Assembly: GCA_950097015.1 (NCBI GenBank)
Contig: CATNEN010000039.1
Coordinates: 18,407,501-18,471,500, forward strand
Reading direction: 5' to 3'
From: Macrostomum hystrix
Lineage: Eukaryota > Platyhelminthes > Macrostomidae
Length of the DNA: 64,000 nt
The notes under the pieces were generated by a model. It searched no databases and was not told the DNA's origin. It saw only the letters and a list, made by a program, of their open reading frames with translations. A program made the translations under genes and the position numbers. This document shows positions 1 to 14,520 of this stretch, one piece after another. Every line of letters starts with the position of its first letter. The first letter of the stretch is position 1.

Positions 1-645
1 GGCTGGGCCTTCGTCTTGGCCTGCGCCGGCGGCTTCCTCTCCGCCCTGACTGTGGTCTTCCCCGTCCAGCTAGCTCAGCACTATCCTGACAGCTTCGACC
101 GCATCGCCTGGCGGCAGCAGCAGCAGCAGCAGCAGCTTCAGCAGCAGCACCAGCTGCAGTACCAGCGCCTGAATCATCAGAACCAGTTTTATCTCCAGTC
201 GACGTCAGGAAGCTCGCAGCGACAGTCCATGGTGTCCATGAGTCATCTGCTGGGCTATTATCCGCCGGGTGACGCCTCTGGCATCGGGGGAAATCGCTAC
301 GGCTACGTGTCCTACCATTCGATGCAGCAGTTGCCAATTCAGCAGCAGCAGCAGCTGCTGCAGCAACAGCAGCAGCATCAGATGCAAGCGTCTGCTTCGT
401 TTGCTGGAAGCCGACCGCCCAGTGTGTGCACTTACGCCAGCACCGCCGAGTGCTGCGTTGACGACGTGATTCAGCAGCAGCAGCAGCAACAACAACGACA
501 GCAACAGCAACAGCCTGAGTCTGGAGCAAATGTGCCAGCAGAAGCTAGAGGCCCCGGTAGTGACGAGACAGGATCCGCTGCTGATGCTGATATGAGGCTA
601 GACGATGAAGTTGCCGCGGCTAATTTAGTTGCTGCAGGGCGCTGA
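1..645 (+). CDS. 3'-terminal exon of a claudin/PMP22-like tetraspan protein with polyQ tail (partial)
   Basis: The frame is open from base 1 to a TGA at 643-645, about 214 residues, with no ATG start, so the 5' part lies outside the window. The first 30 residues form one hydrophobic segment (GWAFVLACAGGFLSALTVVF) of the kind seen as the last membrane helix of claudin/PMP22/LHFPL-type four-span proteins, where a GW-F-L pattern is common. The rest is a long, presumably cytoplasmic tail with several glutamine runs encoded by CAG/CAA, then an acidic end. Family assignment rests on one helix and is tentative; it could be another tetraspan. A possible poly(A) signal AATAAA is at 1413-1418, beyond a 10-bp repeat array that starts just after the stop codon. 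Confidence 0.5.
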   Translation, partial: GWAFVLACAGGFLSALTVVFPVQLAQHYPDSFDRIAWRQQQQQQQLQQQHQLQYQRLNHQNQFYLQSTSGSSQRQSMVSMSHLLGYYPPGDASGIGGNRYGYVSYHSMQQLPIQQQQQLLQQQQQHQMQASASFAGSRPPSVCTYASTAECCVDDVIQQQQQQQQRQQQQQPESGANVPAEARGPGSDETGSAADADMRLDDEVAAANLVAAGR

Positions 646-649
646 TCCT

Positions 650-1100
650 TCCGATTACTTCCGGCCCTTTCCTGTTGCTTCCGGTTGCCTACTGTTGCCT
701 CTGGTAGCTTCCTGGCGCTTACAACTGCTTCCGGTTGCTTCCGGTTGCTTCCGATTGACTCTGGTTGCTTCTGATCGCTTCCTGTTGCTTCCAGTTGCTT
801 CCAGTTGCTTCCGATTGCTTCCGATTGACTCCAGTAGCTTTCGGTTGCTTCCAGTAGCTTTCGGTTGCTTCCGGTTGCTTCCGGTTGCTTCCAGTAGCTT
901 TCGGTTGATTCCAGTAGCTCCCGGTTGCTTCCAGTAGCTTTCGGTTGCTTCCAGTAGCTTTCGGTTGCTTCCGGTTGCTTCCGGTTGCTTCCAGTTGCTT
1001 TCGGTTGATTCCAGTAGCTTTCGGTTGCTTCAGTAGCTTTCTGTTGCTTCCAGTCGTTTCCAGTTGCTTTTGTCAATTTTGGTAGTTTCCGGTAGCTTCT
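650..1100. repeat. 10-bp minisatellite GCTTCCGGTT
   Basis: Tandem 10-bp units (GCTTCCGGTT, GCTTCCAGTA, GCTTTCGGTT variants) start five bases after the stop codon at 645. If the downstream AATAAA at 1413 is used, the array would sit in the 3' UTR of the tetraspan gene. Confidence 0.9.
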
Positions 1101-1625
1101 GATTGCTTCTGCTGACAGATTCTGAGCAATACTTGCTTTTTGATGCCCGTTAAACGCTTTTGACTGCTTGACTGAGCCTTCTAAGTAGCTATGAATCAAT
1201 GCTAATTTGCAGTGCTTTTTATTTTTCTGTTTGACAAAGGTTTATTTATATCGATTATGCTATTATATTTTATGCTTTGCAGTAATTCATGAATAACATG
1301 AATCCGTAATCATAACATAACTAAATATTTTAAACGTGATAATGTTTAAACACATTTTTCGTTATCTGCGTCATATTTGACTGATGCCTTCATTTAATTT
1401 TTGTTTGTTTTTAATAAAGCATTGCTGTTTCGATTATTAATTTCGGATTGTTTGCTTTCTGCCTAGCATTGTGTACTCGTATGTGAGGAATTTTTGTAAC
1501 ATTAAAAAAAAAATCTATCTGTTAGTAGCAATTTATTAAAAATGATTGGTTAATCTTTACTGATATTTCGCTGTGAAAGTTTCTTTTCAGATAAGTGATC
1601 AAGAAAACCTTAAATATGAGAATCA
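1101..1625. other. AT-rich non-coding stretch with poly(A) signal
   Basis: No supported gene. AATAAA at 1413-1418 in a T-rich context could end the transcript of the tetraspan gene. Confidence 0.5.
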
Positions 1626-1629
1626 ATGT

Positions 1630-2157
1630 CAGACAGGTGAGAACCAATTTATAACAGGTGAAAGCCAAAATCTAACAGGTGAGAACCAATATCTAAGAGG
1701 TAAGAACCATGTCTAACAGGTAAGAACCAATATCTAACAGGTAAAAACCAATATCTAACAGATGAGAACCAATATCTAACAGGTGAGAACCAATATCTAA
1801 CAGGTAAGAACCAATATCTAACAGATGAGAACCAATTTCTAACAGATGAGAACCAATATCTAACAGGCGAGAACCACTATATAACAGGTGAGAACAATAT
1901 CTAACACGTGAGAACGATATCTAAAAGGTGAGAACAATATCTAACAGGTTAGAACAATATATAACAGGGGAGAACAATATCTAACATGTGAGAACAATAT
2001 CTAACACGTGAGAACAATATCTAACACGTGAGAACAATATCTAACACGTGAGAACAATATCTAACACGTGAGAACAATATCTAACACGTGAGAACAATAT
2101 CTAACACGTGAGAACAATATCTAACAGGTGAGAACAATATCTGACAGGTGAGAACCA
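1630..2157. repeat. 20/21-bp minisatellite with 5' splice-site-like and E-box variants
   Basis: Units read approximately CTAACAGGTGAGAACCAATA in the first part and CTAACACGTGAGAACAATAT from about 1900. The first form contains CAGGTGAGA, which matches the consensus 5' splice site; the second contains the palindrome CACGTG seven times, mostly at exact 20-bp spacing. Confidence 0.9.
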
Positions 2158-2640
2158 ACTTATAACTGATGTTTTGTTTGTATCGGTTTTGTGAAGTCAA
2201 ACAAACAGTTATCAATACGAATGAATTGCTTTGACATCGTGTGACATGTGACGTCAAAAATCTGCAGTCTGAATGGCTCCTTTCAATCGGTGTACTTTTA
2301 AACTGGGGCCAGCCGAACGAGCTCATTGTCTGGCTTTTGAAATCAAATGCTAATTTTTATAGATTTCTGTGCTTCAGCTCGATTTAAACTTGTCAAGTAT
2401 TTTGCCTGCCTCTGTGTGCTTATAATTGCTTTAGAATAATTGCTCAATTTAATCACCTTGACACTTAATCTCATTTTGCACTAAAATTACATCTACTCAA
2501 ATTATAATTGCACTCAAAAAAACTGCTTGCACAATTCCTGTCATCTCTCTCATTTCCCTCTCATCCCTCTCATATTCTTCTCATCTTTATTACATCCCTC
2601 TCCTCACTATTTTATATTAATTACATCTCCCATCTTTATC
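2158..2640. other. Unique non-coding stretch
   Basis: No gene recognised; the sequence is AT-rich and grades into CT-rich DNA at the edge of the next array. Confidence 0.5.
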
Positions 2641-2645
2641 ACAGC

Positions 2646-3635
2646 CTCATATTTATCACACCACTCCCATCTTTATCACACCACTCCCATCTTTATCACA
2701 CCACTCCCATCTTTATCACACCACTCTCATCTTTATCACACCACTCTCATCTTTATCACACCACTCCCATCTTTATCACACCACTCTCATCTTTATCACA
2801 CCACTCTCATCTTTATCACACCACTCTCATCTTTATCACACCACTCTCATCTTTATCACACCACTCTCATCTTTATCACACAACTCTCATCTTTATCACA
2901 CCACTCTCATCTTTATCACACCACTCTCATCTTTATCACACCACTCTCATCTTTATCACACCACTCTCATCTTTATCACACCACTCTCATCTTTATCACA
3001 CAACTCTCATCTTTATCACACCACTCTCATCTTTATCACACCACTCTCATCTTTATCACACCACTCTCATCTTTATCACACCACTCTCATATTTATCACA
3101 CCACTCTCATCCTTATCACAGCCTCATATTTATCACACCACTCTCATCTTTATGACACCACTCTCATCTTTATGACACCACTCTCATCTTTATCACACCA
3201 CTCTCATCTTTATCACACAACTCTCATCTTTATCACACCACTCTCATCTTTATGACACCACTCTCATCTTTATCACACCACTCTCATCCTTATCACACCA
3301 CTCTCATATTTATCACACCACTCTCATCCTTATCACAGCCTCATATTTATCACACCACTCTCATCTTTATGACACCACTCTCATCTTTATGACACCACTC
3401 TCATCTTTATCACACCACTCTCATCTTTATCACACAACTCTCATCTTTATCACACCACTCTCATCTTTATGACACCACTCTCATCTTTATCACACCACTC
3501 TCATCCTTATCACACCACTCTCATATTTATCACACCACTCTCATCTTTATCACACCACTCTCATCCTTATCACAGCCTCATATTTATCACACCACTCTCA
3601 TCTTTATCACAGCCTCATATTTATCACCTCTTATC
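2646..3635. repeat. 20-bp minisatellite CCACTCTCATCTTTATCACA
   Basis: About fifty near-identical 20-bp units, with a few shortened ones (CAGCCTCATATTTATCACA). Units lack stop codons in two forward frames, giving spurious long ORFs. Each unit carries TTATCA, the complement of TGATAA. Confidence 0.95.
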
Positions 3636-4134
3636 TCAGAACTGTCTTATCTGCTTCATAATTTAAAAGGGTTCTTATCCTTAAGGCCTACAAAGTCGAC
3701 TGCCAGCTGGGCATCCTATGAACCCCTAAAAATGTTGCGGGAAAGAAGGCACACACGGCCGTGCGTGACCAAACTTCGGAATGACTAATGCAGTGCAGGA
3801 ATTTACTAAATTCTCTCTAAAATCCCTGCCTTATTAGGTTCATATGGAAAGCTAGATTCAAGCTGAGAGCTGCAAGCTACTGGTGAACTATATCCTCCTC
3901 CATTGCCAAGGCCTAAACCCATCTGTCTCAGGTTAACAACCTACAGCCCTGCACTGCCTGCCACCCAAATGCCGATACCAAGTGTTCAGATCGATTTCAA
4001 TAGATTTTTCTGCCTATAACTACTATCGAAGTAACTACTTAGTAGTATCATACGTATTTTATTAGCAGTCTAAATTGACACTATATAGTGCTTAAACGTG
4101 AAGCGCTATAGAGTTACTTATTATTCAGTTAATA
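3636..4134. other. Unique non-coding stretch
   Basis: No gene seen. It contains a 10-bp perfect palindrome CACGGCCGTG near 3756. Confidence 0.45.
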
Positions 4135-6378
4135 TCTTGCTGCGATTCTAGCTACGGTTCCTGCTCCGATTCTAGCTACGGTTCCTGCTCCGATTCTAGC
4201 TACGATTCCTGCTCCGATTCTAGCTACGGTTCCTGCTCCGATTCTAGCTACGGTTCTTGCTCCGATTCTAGCTGCGGTTCCTGCTCCGATTCTAGCTACG
4301 GTTCCTGCTCCGATTCTAGCTACGGTTCCTGCTCCGATTCTAGCTACGATTCCTGCTCCGATTCTAGCTACGGTTCCTGCTCCGATTCTAGCTACGGTTC
4401 TTGCTCCGATTCTATCTGCGGTTCCTGCTCCGATTCTAGCTACGATTACTGCTCCGATTCTAGCTACGGTTCTGGCTCCGATTCTAGCTACGGTTCCTGC
4501 TCCGATTCTAGCTACGGTTCTTGCTCCGATTCTAGCTACGATTCCTGCTCCAATTCTAGCTACGGTTCCTGCTCCGATTCTAGCTACGGTTCCTGCTCCG
4601 ATTCTAGCTACGGTTCCTGCTCCGATTCTAGCTACGGTTCCTGCTCCGATTCTAGCTACGATTCCTGCTCCGATTCTAGCTACGGTTCCTGCTCCGATTC
4701 TAGCTACGGTTCTTGCTCCGATTCTAGCTGCGGTTCCTGCTCCGATTCTAGCTACGGTTCCTGCTCCGATTCTAGCTACGGTTCCTGCTCCGATTCTAGC
4801 TACGATTCCTGCTCCGATTCTAGCTACGGTTCCTGCTCCGATTCTAGCTACGGTTCTTGCTCCGATTCTATCTGCGGTTCCTGCTCCGATTCTAGCTACG
4901 ATTACTGCTCCGATTCTAGCTACGGTTCTGGCTCCGATTCTAGCTACGGTTCCTGCTCCGATTCTAGCTACGGTTCTTGCTCCGATTCTAGCTACGATTC
5001 CTGCTCCGATTCTAGCTACGATTCCTGCTCCAATTCTAGCTACGGTTCCTGCTCCGATTCTAGCTACGGTTCCTGCTCCGATTCTAGCTACGGTTCCTGC
5101 TCCGATTCTAGCTACGGTTCCTGCTCCGATTCTAGCTACGATTCCTGCTCCGATTCTAGCTACGGTTCTTGCTCCGATTCTAGCTACGGTTCCTGCTCCG
5201 ATTCTAGCTACGGTTCTTGCTCCGATTCTAGCTACGGTTCCTGCTCCGATTCTTGCTAAGTTTACTGCTCCGATTCTAGCTACGGTTCCTGCTCTGATTC
5301 TAGCTACGGTTCTTGCTCCGATTCTAGCTGCGGTTCCTGCTCCGATTCTAGCTACGGTTCTGGCTCCGATTCTAGCTACGGTTCTTGCTCCGATTCTAGC
5401 TGCGGTTCCTGCTCCGATTCTAGCTACGATTCCTGCTCCGATTCTAGCTACGGTTCCTGCTCCGATTCTAGCTACGATTCCTGCTCCGATTCTAGCTACG
5501 ATTCCTGCTCCGATTCTAGCTACGATTCCTGCTCCGATTCTAGCTACGATTCCTGCTCCAATTCTAGCTGCGGTTCCTGCTCCGATTCTAGCTACGGTTC
5601 TTGCTCCGATTCTAGCTGCGGTTCCTGCTCCGATTCTAGCTGCGGTTCCTGCTCCGATTCTAGCTACGGTTCTTGCTCCGATTCTAGCTACGGTTTCTGC
5701 TCCGATTCTAGCTGCGGTTCCTGCTCCGATTCTAGCTACGGTTCCTGCTCCGATTCTAGCTACGGTTCTTGCTCCGATTCTAGCTGCGGTTCCTGCTCCG
5801 ATTCTATCTACGGTTCCTGCTCCGATTCTAGCTACGGTTCTTGCTCCGATTCTAGCTACGGTTCCTGCTCCGATTCTAGCTACGGTTCTTGCTCCGATTC
5901 TAGCTACGGTTCCTGCTCCGATTCTTGCTAAGTTTACTGCTCCGATTCTAGCTACGGTTCCTGCTCTGATTCTAGCTACGGTTCTTGCTCCGATTCTAGC
6001 TGCGGTTCCTGCTCCGATTCTAGCTACGGTTCCTGCTCCGATTCTAGCTGCGGTTCCTGCTGCGATTCTAGCTACGGTTCTTGCTCCGATTCTAGCTGCG
6101 GTTCCTGCTCCGATTCTAGCTACGGTTCCTGCTCCGATTCTAGCTACGGTTCTTGCTCCGATTCTAGCTACGGTTCCTGCTCCGATTCTAGCTACGGTTC
6201 CTGCTCCGATTCTAGCTGCGGTTCCTGCTCCGATTCTAGCTGCGGTTCCTGCTCCGATTCTAGCTACGGTTCTTGCTCCGATTCTAGCTGCGGTTCCTGC
6301 TCCGATTCTAGCTGCGGTTCCTGCTCCGATTCTAGCTGCGGTTCCTGCTCCGATTCTAGCTGCGGTTCCTGGTTCTAG
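4135..6378. repeat. 24-bp minisatellite of the GATTCTAGCTACG family (reverse orientation)
   Basis: About 93 units of 24 bp, each a pair of 12-mers (GCTCCGATTCTA and GCTACGGTTCCT). Its complement contains TAGCTAGAATCG, the core of the arrays at 22835, 24008 and 38140. Higher-order duplication is visible: rare variants recur exactly 456 bp (19 units; 4445 and 4901) and 672 bp (28 units; 5251 and 5923) apart. Confidence 0.95.
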
Positions 6379-7315
6379 TTAAGATTTCTGCTGTGGTTGT
6401 ATCTACTAGTGATTCTATCTTATTTCTGGAGTGATATTTTTGGTTTTTACTTCGGCCACATATATTATGTTTCTATTTTCGCTTAAAATATATTTTTTGG
6501 TAATAAATATTAAAGCAGTTAAATGGTTTGACCTTAAGTATCGGATTTTAACTAGTTCCCATCTGTATCCTCAATGGGAAAATTTCCCCATTATTCTGAC
6601 ATAGGATTTTTATCGCTCTGGTTGTCCTAGCAGTCCAAATGCTGTTTTTTGATTGGTATGATACAAAATTAGCGACTTCCTGTTGAATTTCCTTCCTGAG
6701 CAGTGCTCAAACCCCGAGAGTGATCACTCTCACCCTGAGCCATTTAAATAAAATAATAATAATAAACGCCAATGCAGCCGCCACACTCTAGCCACTTATC
6801 TCGCATTCAGACAGATGGCCACATGGGACCAAAGGCTGAGCGAACGGAACCGGTTAGAACCGGTTTGTACAGTCCATCCAGTCTGCTCCTCTCCCGAAAG
6901 CTAAAAAACTGCCCAGTTTAAATTCCATTCGCCGCCGCATGGCCCCCAAAGATTACAGAGAGATTGGGGATTAAAATTAAAAAGAGCTGGCATCTATCTT
7001 CCCAACCCGTTGGATAAACGCCCCCCCTGTACCCACAACCTCACTGCTTAATCCTACTCAAGAGACGCTGCTGCTCACAGACTCACATTCCGCTGATGGG
7101 AAATTATCCCCATTGGGAGAATTTTTCAGCAGATACTAAAAAACTGACAAAGCAAGACCGGAGCTGTTTCAGAGCTGAGAAGCTGAGCAGAAGCTACAAA
7201 GTAAAAAATTCTTTGAAATCTGAGCCTATTGATCGTTAGGTAAGTCTTGTAGCAATGTTATCATTGCTTTTAACTGTCTACTCAAGCATAGTGTATCGGC
7301 AGCATTTTCTTTTGT
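6379..7315. other. Non-coding stretch upstream of the MFS gene
   Basis: No gene recognised. Similar GGGAAAATTTCCCCAT-type sequence occurs near 6577 and, inverted, near 7097, so an old inverted-repeat insertion is possible but unproven. Confidence 0.4.
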
Positions 7316-7318
7316 CTC

Positions 7319-7650
7319 ATTCCATGATTTGGTGCGATTCCATGACTTGGTTCGATTCCATGATTTGATTCGATTCCTTGATTTGGGTCGATTCCATGAT
7401 TTGGTTGGATTCCTTGGTTTGATCCGATTCCTTGGTTTGGTTCGATTCCATGATTTGGTTCGATTCCATGGTATTGCTCGAATCCAAAATCTGTGTTCGT
7501 TTCTTAATTCTAGGCTTTATTTTTTTTCTAGGTTCGATTCCCAACTCTAGGTTCGATTCAAAATTCTAGGTTCGATTCTCAATTCTAGGTTCGATTCCCA
7601 ACTCTAGGTTCGATTCCCAACTCTAGTTTCGATTCCCAACTCTAGGTTCC
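7319..7650. repeat. 18-bp then 19-bp GATTC-containing minisatellites
   Basis: From 7319 to 7475 units of 18 bp (TCGATTCCATGATTTGGT); from about 7522 to 7650 units of 19 bp (AGGTTCGATTCCCAACTCT). Both share TCGATTC. The array ends about 25 bp before the start codon at 7675, so it would occupy the promoter or 5' leader of the MFS gene. Confidence 0.9.
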
Positions 7651-7674
7651 TGTCGAAGCCTACCATCGGAATCG

Positions 7675-10200
<2,526 letters not shown>

Positions 10201-10830
10201 CGCGGAGTTTGGTGTTTGCGACGTCCGCCTTTATTATTCTTCTAGGAAAAAAAAATTGTTATATTAAAAGATTTCTAAGAAAAAAATATTTCTCTCTAAT
10301 TATAGATTTCTAGGGAATGAAAGACTTCTAGGAAAATTTATATTTCTAGGAAATTAAAGATTTCTACGAACTGAAGTCAAGTATTTTTCGAACTCAAGTA
10401 TTAAAAACTATACCAAAACATTTTCTCTTTAATGAATACTACACAGGAAAACCAAGTTTGTAATGTATATTTTCGTCGAAATTACAAATAGCTAGGAAGT
10501 GCAAACTTTAAATGCAATCCTATCAATAAATTCTTCAATACGAGACTGACTATAGCAAGAGAATATGTTTATGGGCTAAAAAATAAATTCTATCCATGTG
10601 TTACTTTCGATCACCGTATAATGTATATTGTCACCAGATATACATTTTTGCAAGCTTCCTATTTGGTTTTTTCATCATTCAAATCGGTGCGTGGCCGTCA
10701 GCAGTCTGACGTGGCAGCGTAGTAGAGATTCTGTATAGACAAACCATATAAAGCCATAGACAATAGAAATCAATTGGGTTTTAACTGCGAGCCATTTGGG
10801 CCATAGCTGGAAGGCATAGCCAAAGCAAAG
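10201..10830. other. 3' flank of the MFS gene
   Basis: AT-rich with degenerate TTTCTAGGAAA-type direct repeats at 10240-10380 and a poly(A) signal AATAAA at 10525-10530. No further gene seen. Confidence 0.5.
10525..10530 (+). terminator. Poly(A) signal AATAAA, MFS gene
   Basis: Canonical hexamer 325 bp after the stop codon. Usage is inferred. Confidence 0.4.
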
Positions 10831-10831
10831 A

Positions 10832-11274
10832 ATGGCGCAGAGAGGACCATCCGCTAAAATCCGTCTGGTGGACAGAGAGAGGATAGTGAATGCATACGTG
10901 ACGGGTGGCGACTGGAAGGCGCTTGGTCGAATGATGGGTTTCGCAAAACAGTCGGTTCGAAACATCGTGACCACGTACGAAGAGACCGGAAGAACGCACA
11001 CTTTGCCGAAAGGAGGAGTCAACAATATCTGGCGAATTAAAAGACGCAAAAGCTCACCGAACCTTTGGTGAATAGGCTGGTTGAATTTGTCAGTGACTAC
11101 CCTGCCGCTACGCTGGAGCAGATGAGATCGCGCCTGCTTCAGGGCAACGACGATGACTTCAACATCAGTCTCAGTGCCATTAGTCGTGCTCTGGATGGCC
11201 AGTTGATCACACTAAAGCTTCTGCGCCAGGTCCCTGTTGATTGGAACACACGGCGTTGGCGAATTAAAAATTAG
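10832..11274 (+). pseudogene. Decayed IS630/Tc1-type transposase N-terminus
   Basis: The first part (10832-11071) encodes a helix-turn-helix region, KIRLVDRERIVNAYVTGG...GRMMGFAKQSVRNIVTTYEETGR, typical of the DNA-binding half of IS630-Tc1-mariner transposases. The homologous continuation KLTEPLVNRLVEFVSDYP...SLSAISRALDGQLITLKLLR...WN lies in another frame (to 11274), so a frameshift separates them near 11030-11050. The DDE catalytic domain is absent. A 13-bp repeat TGGCGAATTAAAA occurs both near the frameshift (about 11031) and at the end (about 11258), suggesting a local rearrangement. No terminal inverted repeats were found. Confidence 0.7.
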
Positions 11275-11629
11275 CGGCTGATGCCTCATCTGCCTTTATA
11301 GTGTACGCGGAGGGGCAGGTGTCAGAGTCTCACTACTCACTACTTACTCATTGCTGCAAAATAGCAAGCATTTTAAACATTTCAAATACGCCTCAGAACA
11401 TAGTATTTGCATGCTAAAAATGACTCACGTACACGGCGAGGCGCCCATGGATCGATACAGCCCAGGAACGGGAGGGAGCGGTTTGGCGAGCTTTTGTTGT
11501 GGACATTGCTTGTAGGACATAGAGACAGTGTCTCCATTTGTCCCCCTTCCTGCCGTCTGTACGCGCGCGCTCATTGATGTATAATACAATGGAAGCGAGA
11601 GGCAGCGCTTTTGTCGAGAGGCAACACTC
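11275..11629. other. Unique stretch between transposon remnant and 18-bp array
   Basis: No gene recognised. Contains an (AC/GT)-like GCGCGCGC tract near 11563. Confidence 0.4.
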
Positions 11630-14315
11630 TGATAATCCAACACTCTGATAATCCAACATTCTCTGATAATCCAACACTCTCTGATAATCCAACACTCTCT
11701 GATAATCCAACACTCTCTGATAATCCGACACTCTCTGATAATCCAACACTCTCTGATAATCCAGCACTCTCTGATAATCCAACACTCTCTGATAATCCAG
11801 CACTCTCTGATAATCCAGCACTCTCTGATAATCCAACACTCTCTGATAATCCAGCACTCTCTGATAATCCAACACTCTCTGATAATCCAACACTCTCTGA
11901 TAATCCAGCACTCTCTGATAATCCAACACTCTCTGATAATCCAACACTCTCTGATAATCCAACACTCTCTGATAATCCAACACTCTGATAATCCAACACT
12001 CTCTGATAATCCAGCACTCTCTGATAATCCAACACTCTCTGATAATCCAACACTCTCTGATAATCCAACACTCTCTGATAATCCAACACTCTCTGATAAT
12101 CCAACACTCTCTGATAATCCAGCACTCTCTGATAATCCAACACTCTCTGATAATCCAACACTCTCTGATAATCCAACACTCTCTGATAATCCAACACTCT
12201 CTGATAATCCAACACTCTCTGATAATCCAACACTCTCTGATAATCCAACACTCTCTGATAATCCAACACTCTCTGATAATCCAACACTCTCTGATAATCC
12301 AACACTCTCTGATAATCTAATCCAACACTCTCTGATAATCCAACACTCTCTGATAATCCAACACTCTCTGATAATCCAACACTCTCTGATAATCCAACAC
12401 TCTCTGATAATCCAACACTCTCTGATAATCCAAGCACTCTCTGATAATCCAACACTCTCTGATAATCCAACACTCTCTGATAATCCAACACTCTCTGATA
12501 ATCCAACACTCTCTGATAATCCAACACTCTCTGATAATCCAGCACTCTCTGATAATCCAACACTCTCTGATAATCCAACACTCTCTGATAATCCAACACT
12601 CTCTGATAATCCAACACTCTCTGATAATCCAACACTCTCTGATAATCCAACACTCTCTGATAATCCAACACTCTCTGATAATCCACACTCTCTGATAATC
12701 CAACACTCTCTGATAATCCAACACTCTCTGATAATCCAACACTCTCTGATAATCCAACACTCTCTGATAATCCAACACTCTCTGATAATCCAACACTCTC
12801 TGATAATCCAACACTCTCTGATAATCCAACACTCTCTGATAATCCAACACTCTCTGATAATCCAACACTCTCTGATAATCCAACACTCTCTGATAATCCA
12901 ACACTCTCTGATAATCCAACACTCTCTGATAATCCAAGACTCTGATAATCAAACACTCTCTGATAATCCAACTCTCTGATAATCCAACACTCTCTGATAA
13001 TCCAACTCTCTGATAATCCAACACTCTCTGATAATCCAACACTCTCTGATAATCCAACACTCTCTGATAATCCAACACTCTCTGATAATCCAACACTCTC
13101 TGATAATCCAACACTCTCTGATAATCCAACTCTCTGATAATCCAACACTCTCTGATAATCCAACACCTCTCTGATAATCCAACACTCTCTGATAATCCAA
13201 CACTCTCTGATAATCCAACACTCTCTGATAATCCAACACTCTCTGATAATCCAACACTCTCTGATAATCCAACACTCTCTGATAATCCAACACTCTCTGA
13301 TAATCCAACACTCTGATAATCCAACACTCTCTGATAATCCAACACTCTCTGATAATCCAACACTCTCTGATAATCCAACACTCTCTGATAATCAACCTCT
13401 CTGATAATCCAACACTCTCTGATAATCCACCCCCACTCTCTGATAATCCAACACTCTCTGATAATCCAACACTCTCTGATAATCCAACACTCTCTGATAA
13501 TCCAACACTCTCTGATATCCAAACTCTCTGATAATCCAACACTCTCTGATAATCCAAACTCTCTGATAATCCAACACTCTCTGATAATCCAACACTCTCT
13601 GATAATCCAACACTCTCTGATAATCCAACACTCTCTGATAATCCAAACTCTCTGATAATCCAAACACTCTCTGATAATCCACACTCTCTGATAATCCACA
13701 CTCTCTGATAATCCAACACTCTGATAATCCAACCTCTCTGATAATCCAACACTCTCTGATAATCCAACACTCTCTGATAATCCAACACTCTCTGATAATC
13801 CAACACTCCTGATAATCCAACACTCTCTGATAATCCAACACTCTCTGATAATCCAACACTCTCTGATAATCCAACACTCTCTGATAATCCAACACTCTCT
13901 GATAATCCAGCACTCTCTGATAATCCAAGACTCTCTGATAATCCAACACTCTGATAATCCAACACTCTCTGATAATCCAACACTCTCTGATAATCCAACA
14001 CTCTCTGATAATCCAACACTCTCTGATAATCCAACACTCTCTGATAATCCAACTCTCTGATAATCCAACACTCTCTGATAATCCAACTCTCTCTGATAAT
14101 CCAACACTCTCTGATAATCCAACTCTCTGATAATCCAACACTCTCTGATAATCCAACTCTCTCTGATAATCCAACACTCTCTGATAATCCAACACTCTGA
14201 TAATCCAACACTCTCTGATAATCCAACACTCTCTGATAATCCAACACTCTCTGATAATCCAACACTCTGATAATCCAACACTCTCTGATAATCCAACACT
14301 CTCTGATAATCCAGA
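11630..14315. repeat. 18-bp minisatellite TCTCTGATAATCCAACAC
   Basis: About 150 units; many are exact and some have lost two bases (CACTCTGATAATCC). Degenerate copies continue to about 14520. Because 18 is a multiple of 3, very long spurious ORFs appear on the minus strand. Each unit overlaps TGATAA and TAATCC. Confidence 0.97.
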
Positions 14316-14520
14316 ATTATTATAATATCTTTTTCTATGATAATCAAAATGGTGCTCGTAGATAATCTCTTACTTTCTGATAATCCAGTACTCTAAGATA
14401 ACCCCCTTCCTTATGATACTCCAGTACTCTAAAAAATCCTGACTTTCTGATAATCCAGTACTCAGGACAATCCAGCAGTCTCAGGACAGGATTCATAATC
14501 CATTTCTGTCTGATAATCCG

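Noticed and set aside
1630-2157. Possible CRISPR array
   Set aside because: Units are contiguous without unique spacers, and the context is eukaryotic; the same holds for all arrays here.
2508-3666. Long ORFs with LYHTTLIFIT-like repeats
   Set aside because: Artefact of the 20-bp array lacking stop codons.
11414-14347. Minus-strand ORFs up to 676 codons with LDYQRV/GLSES repeats
   Set aside because: Translation of the 18-bp satellite in shifting frames; frame changes occur wherever a unit loses bases, and no promoter or conserved domain is present.
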